Source of the DNA: Verrucomicrobium sp. BvORR034
Lineage (GTDB): Bacteria > Verrucomicrobiota > Verrucomicrobiia > Verrucomicrobiales > Verrucomicrobiaceae
Direction: 5' to 3'
Length of the DNA stretch: 60,641 nt
Assembly: GCF_000739635.1 (NCBI RefSeq)
Contig: NZ_BATQ01000092.1
Coordinates: 1 to 60,641 of the forward strand
Notes under the pieces: generated by a model
The model's database searches: none
What the model was told of the DNA's origin: nothing
The model's input: the letters and a program-made list of their open reading frames with translations, nothing else
Position numbers and translations under genes: made by a program
Shown here: positions 57,450 to 60,641 of the stretch, piece by piece
How positions within the stretch are numbered: position 1 is the stretch's first letter
How the letters are laid out: the number at the start of each line of letters is the position of its first letter

Positions 57450-59384
57450 ATGGAAATTGACTTTGTCAGCGTAGCCTATAGGAAGCTAAAGCAAATGGTT
57501 TACTATGACAGGACGCATCTACATCTAAGGCAAACCCTTGCTGAGTTTGAATGTGGGCATGATGTTTTGGATCGTCTCGGAATGTTGGGTGACTTGCTTC
57601 AAGTAGAAGACCCGACTAAAGACCGACGATTTAAGAACTGGCTGGGGAAGATAAATTATGTGTTGACTCCAAAAGCAGTGAGAAAAAATGCTCACGATAG
57701 TGTTAAAGGTGGCACATTTGTAAGTAATGTTACCACTGACTCGAAATATGAAATTGATAGAGTGAATTTCATATTCGATGGACCTATTGAGCTTCATCTG
57801 ATTGCTGTTCTCTGGATTATGTTTGAGGGGCATAAGCTGGATAACAGGCTGCCGCGATACTGCAATGGCTCTCGTCTCAATAGTGTTGTTGGCAATGACG
57901 ATGACAGGTCTGCCCTGCTGTTTAAGAAATACCATGAACTATATAGTCAATGGCGGGATATGGGTGTCAACAAGGCGAGGGAAATGCTCATTAACGAGGA
58001 GCGCAGTGTTTGCATCATTTCTCTAGATTTTCAAGAGTTCTACTATCGGATTGAGTTGAATTGGTCGCAATTAAAGGATGCGATTGATCGTCCGATGGTC
58101 GAAAACGAGATTGACGAATATCTCTATGGACGGGAAATGCTCGGGGGAAAGCTCTTAGGCTGCCTTGAAGCGATATGCAAGGCATACAAGAAGTCAATCC
58201 AAAGTGCATTGTCTGAAACCCATGTCTTGCCTCCGACTGCGACCTGCTTGCCTATTGGCCTATGCTCATCACCGATAATAGCCAATTGGTATTTGGCGGG
58301 TTTTGATGAAGACGTCATGTCTAATGTTAGACCTGCTTACTACGGGAGGTATGTGGATGACATACTGCTCGTTGTTGCAAGCGATAATATGAACGGGGCG
58401 GATCCAGTTCGAGATTTTATGGACCAAGTTATGGAGAAATCTGGAGTGATGCGATGGTCTGAAGACTTGAATGGGTACCAGATTAGTAGGCTGCCTTGCA
58501 TCTTTCTCCAAAAGAGTAAATGCGTGCTGCAATATTTTGATGCCAGTCATTCAATCGGCGGTCTAGAAAAATTCAAGAAACAGTTGGAAGCAAATGCAAG
58601 TTCCTTTGCGCTCTTGCCGGTCGATGGAGAAGATAACTCGATAGAGCAAGTGGCCTACGACTTGCTGTACGATGGGTCTGAGAATAAGCTTAGGAACGTA
58701 AAGGATATTGGTGAAAGCAAATGGGAATTGGCGCAGTATTTGGCTAAGCAAACCCAAATGCATCTTGTTGCAGGTCAAGGTCCGCGAAAGAGTATGGAGG
58801 AGGAGCTGAGGCGCTTTTTCAAGGGTCGCAACGCCATAGAGTATTGGGATATGTGGGAGCGTGTTTTGTCACTCTTTGTCGTTTCAGGTAGACTTGATTT
58901 AGTTGATGCGTTTTATGGCGATGTGAAAATGGAAATTGGAAAGGTTGAAGCGATCGGAGGCGGTGCCACCAGAAGGGTCAAGGATTTCCTCAGAGAACAC
59001 CTTGACATAGCTAGGAAATTGTCATTGTCGTTGAAAGTCAGGCAAGATTCAATTAAGTATGTGGAGGGGGATATCTGGAGGCACTCCAACATGTTGCGGC
59101 ATCACTTGGTGATGATTCCTTTGTTAAATTACACGAATTTTGAAGGAGACTTTACTCGTGGAGTTGGGGTTGGGCGCGTGAAGCTGGTAGGGCACAAGGT
59201 GGAGTTTAGTCCTAGATATGTACATTTTGACGAGTGCCTCAGTTTTGTGGAGTCACTTCACTGGCTGCGACGTCAAGTTGATTCGATCACAGCCGCCAAC
59301 GAGATATATGCAAAGTTCTATGGAAGCGCTAGTCAAGACGTTAATCTCAAGGTCGTGAAAGGAGGCGAGGAGTCTGAGAAATGA
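57450..59384 (+). CDS. Defence-associated (UG/DRT-type) reverse transcriptase
   Basis: 644 aa. RT motifs: A in IISLDFQEFYYRI (D193), B in LPIGLCSSPIIANWY (267-281), C in YGRYVDDILLVV (YVDD, 301-304). The three catalytic aspartates (D193, D303, D304) are intact, so DNA synthesis is expected. It lacks a group II intron maturase/endonuclease domain, and no retron msr/msd is seen. Residues about 380-644 are an all-helical extension without a recognised domain. The stop overlaps the ATG of the nitrilase-like gene (ATGA, 59381-59384). This pairing points to the nitrilase-linked UG class (UG1/DRT1 and relatives), known phage-defence RTs; there the two are usually fused. Confidence 0.88.
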   Translation: MEIDFVSVAYRKLKQMVYYDRTHLHLRQTLAEFECGHDVLDRLGMLGDLLQVEDPTKDRRFKNWLGKINYVLTPKAVRKNAHDSVKGGTFVSNVTTDSKYEIDRVNFIFDGPIELHLIAVLWIMFEGHKLDNRLPRYCNGSRLNSVVGNDDDRSALLFKKYHELYSQWRDMGVNKAREMLINEERSVCIISLDFQEFYYRIELNWSQLKDAIDRPMVENEIDEYLYGREMLGGKLLGCLEAICKAYKKSIQSALSETHVLPPTATCLPIGLCSSPIIANWYLAGFDEDVMSNVRPAYYGRYVDDILLVVASDNMNGADPVRDFMDQVMEKSGVMRWSEDLNGYQISRLPCIFLQKSKCVLQYFDASHSIGGLEKFKKQLEANASSFALLPVDGEDNSIEQVAYDLLYDGSENKLRNVKDIGESKWELAQYLAKQTQMHLVAGQGPRKSMEEELRRFFKGRNAIEYWDMWERVLSLFVVSGRLDLVDAFYGDVKMEIGKVEAIGGGATRRVKDFLREHLDIARKLSLSLKVRQDSIKYVEGDIWRHSNMLRHHLVMIPLLNYTNFEGDFTRGVGVGRVKLVGHKVEFSPRYVHFDECLSFVESLHWLRRQVDSITAANEIYAKFYGSASQDVNLKVVKGGEESEK

Positions 59385-60316
59385 AACCTTATTCAATTAT
59401 CTCCATTGGTGACAAAGGTGGCGCTGACCTTCATGGTGCCTTGCAAATAGCCATTGCGCACATGAAAGTCTTTGAGGAAGATATAAAAGTTAGCTATCTG
59501 AAGAAGCCAAATACCTCGGTTTCGCGCTTGCTCAGAATCTCGCGAATATTAAATGATGTAGTGCGACATGGTGTTCGCAATCCTGAGAATAGGGTGCAAC
59601 TTCTAGTATTGCCTGAAGTTTCAGTGCCTCATGCATTCGCTGCGTTTCTGACGCGCTGGGCGAGGGAGCATCAAATCGGGATTATTTGTGGATTGGAGCA
59701 TAGGGTTGATGGTCGCGGCTTCGCGTGGAATCAACTGCTTGCTGCTCTGCCGTACCGGGCTGGGAATGGTAGGAAGTCCTGCCTACCAATTCGCAGATTG
59801 AAACAGCATTACGCGCCAGAAGAAAGGTTCATACTTGAGAATAATGGCCTGAAGGTTCCGACTTCTTCCGAGCACAGCAGATACCAGTTGTTCCGATGGA
59901 GGGGCGCAAGTTTTGCGGTGTATAATTGTTATGAACTGGCTAGTTTGGAGGATAGATCAATATTTAAAGGGAGAGTGGACTTTATCGTCTGTTCTGAGTT
60001 CAACGCCGACGTAAATTACTTTGCAAACATAGTGACGTCGGCTGCGCGTGATTTGCACTGCTATGTTGTGCAAGTTAATAGCTCCCACTTCGGTGACTCC
60101 CGTGTGGTGAGTCCTTCAAGAACGGAGAAGCTGACCCCCCTCCATATAAAGGGGGGGGACAATCAGACATTTTTGACAATGAAACTCGCTTTAAAAGAGT
60201 TGCGCGACCATCAGCGCTTGGGATATGGCTTGCAAAAAGACTCCAAAGACTTCAAATGTACTCCTCCGGGCTTTAACGTCGCCAGTGTCGAAGAGAGAAT
60301 CGGCTTGGGCGGGTGA
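59381..60316 (+). CDS. Nitrilase-fold protein paired with the RT
   Basis: 311 aa carbon-nitrogen hydrolase fold with an intact triad: E79 in LLVLPEVSVP, K141 in RRLKQHYAPEERF, and nucleophile C183 in AVYNCYELA. FIVCSEFNADVNYFANIV and VVQVNSSHFGDS match nitrilase core strands. Nitrilases act on nitrile or amide C-N bonds; in nitrilase-linked RT systems the domain is needed for defence but its substrate is unknown. Translation is coupled to the RT gene. A C6 / G8 pair (60135-60140; 60151-60158) inside the gene can form a hairpin, and G8 in such an A+T-rich gene is a slippage-prone tract near residue 258. Confidence 0.85.
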   Translation: MKPYSIISIGDKGGADLHGALQIAIAHMKVFEEDIKVSYLKKPNTSVSRLLRISRILNDVVRHGVRNPENRVQLLVLPEVSVPHAFAAFLTRWAREHQIGIICGLEHRVDGRGFAWNQLLAALPYRAGNGRKSCLPIRRLKQHYAPEERFILENNGLKVPTSSEHSRYQLFRWRGASFAVYNCYELASLEDRSIFKGRVDFIVCSEFNADVNYFANIVTSAARDLHCYVVQVNSSHFGDSRVVSPSRTEKLTPLHIKGGDNQTFLTMKLALKELRDHQRLGYGLQKDSKDFKCTPPGFNVASVEERIGLGG

Positions 60317-60641
60317 ACTTTGAAAGTAGCGAGTACAGGCTCCGAACGGACTATCCATCGGATTCGCAAATCGTGTAGATCCTCCTAAAAAAGATGTAGG
60401 AATGGATCCCTCAACGTATGTAGCGAGGAATGTGTTCGCCTAGTCTTTCCAGGGCAGTAGTGCTGGCGAAAACTGATCTTCGTTTCTGTGGAGGTTACAG
60501 AGGCTTTGCTGCTCTCAGCGATGTTTTGTTTCCCGGATCTCGCCGCTTGCACCATTTGATCAATGGTGCGGTCTCCGTGTCACCGGGCACTTCAAAACCG
60601 GCCACCGATGGGCGGAATAGACCGGCCAGGCAAATCTACAG
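60317..60641. other. Downstream region of the RT system with two hairpins
   Basis: 325 bp to the window end without a supported ORF. GATCCTCCTA..TAGGA-AT-GGATC (60378-60408) forms a stem with a 2-nt bulge; GCACCATT-TGATC-AATGGTGC (60549-60569) is a perfect 8-bp stem. Neither is followed by a U-tract. GAGTACAGGCT at about 60329 resembles the 27-bp repeat in reverse. A non-coding RNA template for the RT, or the right boundary of the transferred block, are possibilities only. Confidence 0.4.

Noticed and set aside
57450-59384. RT as a group II intron or retron enzyme
   Set aside because: No maturase or HNH endonuclease domain, no intron 5'/3' ends, no msr/msd-like inverted repeats upstream, and a coupled nitrilase-type gene instead.
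60549-60569. Perfect hairpin as an intrinsic terminator of the RT operon
   Set aside because: No U-tract follows, and it is over 230 bp past the stop codon.

Overview
The window looks like a chromosomal piece of a Verrucomicrobiota bacterium, most likely Verrucomicrobium/Roseimicrobium-like. This is inferred from about 60% G+C coding DNA, an exosortase-associated small protein (TIGR04073 type), a PEP-CTERM protein, a formylglycine-type sulfatase, many secreted proteins of unknown function and several families of short palindromic intergenic repeats. I saw no rRNA, tRNA, CRISPR array or insertion sequence.

Layout. 0-7 kb (mostly minus strand): TIGR04073 protein, a NitT/TauT-type ABC transporter operon (binding protein, permease, ATPase), a LamG/PEP-CTERM protein, hisS and a GYF-like protein. 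7-15 kb (plus): recF with an apparent frameshift, then the cell-shape cluster mreB-mreC-mreD-mrdA-rng ending in a clear terminator. 15-30 kb: outer-membrane beta-barrel, sulfatase, DUF72, methyltransferase, DUF899, lactonase, DUF3500/EF-hand pair, polysaccharide-deacetylase-like and SRPBCC proteins. 30-37 kb: YdeI-like protein, then two paralogous secreted helical-repeat proteins (the first frameshifted) flanking an AraC regulator, a methyltransferase and an AhpD-like protein; then rlmN. 37.5-42.7 kb: a ketone-body/3-hydroxybutyrate operon (thiolase, AAE17/18-like acyl-CoA synthetase, 3-hydroxybutyrate dehydrogenase, GntP permease). 43-56.7 kb: katG, esterase, secreted unknowns, FKBP lipoprotein, a long Ala/Glu/Lys/Arg helical protein, a ClpP homologue that has lost its catalytic triad, YCII, 2'-5' RNA ligase-like, bile-acid-symporter-like and DUF4328 proteins, separated by repeat-rich gaps.

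56.7-60.3 kb is different. Base composition drops (hand-counted 60-base lines give 30-50% G+C against about 63% in katG), and three genes follow one another: a degenerate Nudix protein, a 644-aa reverse transcriptase with intact catalytic aspartates (YVDD), and a nitrilase-fold protein with an intact Glu-Lys-Cys triad whose ATG overlaps the RT stop. This is best read as a defence-associated RT system of the nitrilase-linked UG/DRT class, here with the nitrilase as a separate gene and a Nudix-like partner upstream. It is the strongest candidate for an undescribed system. The 325 bp after it hold two hairpins of unknown role.

Secondary points: two frameshifts (recF, the 31.8 kb paralogue), a ClpR-like inactive protease subunit, and at least three intergenic repeat families, one with compensatory changes in its palindromic core.
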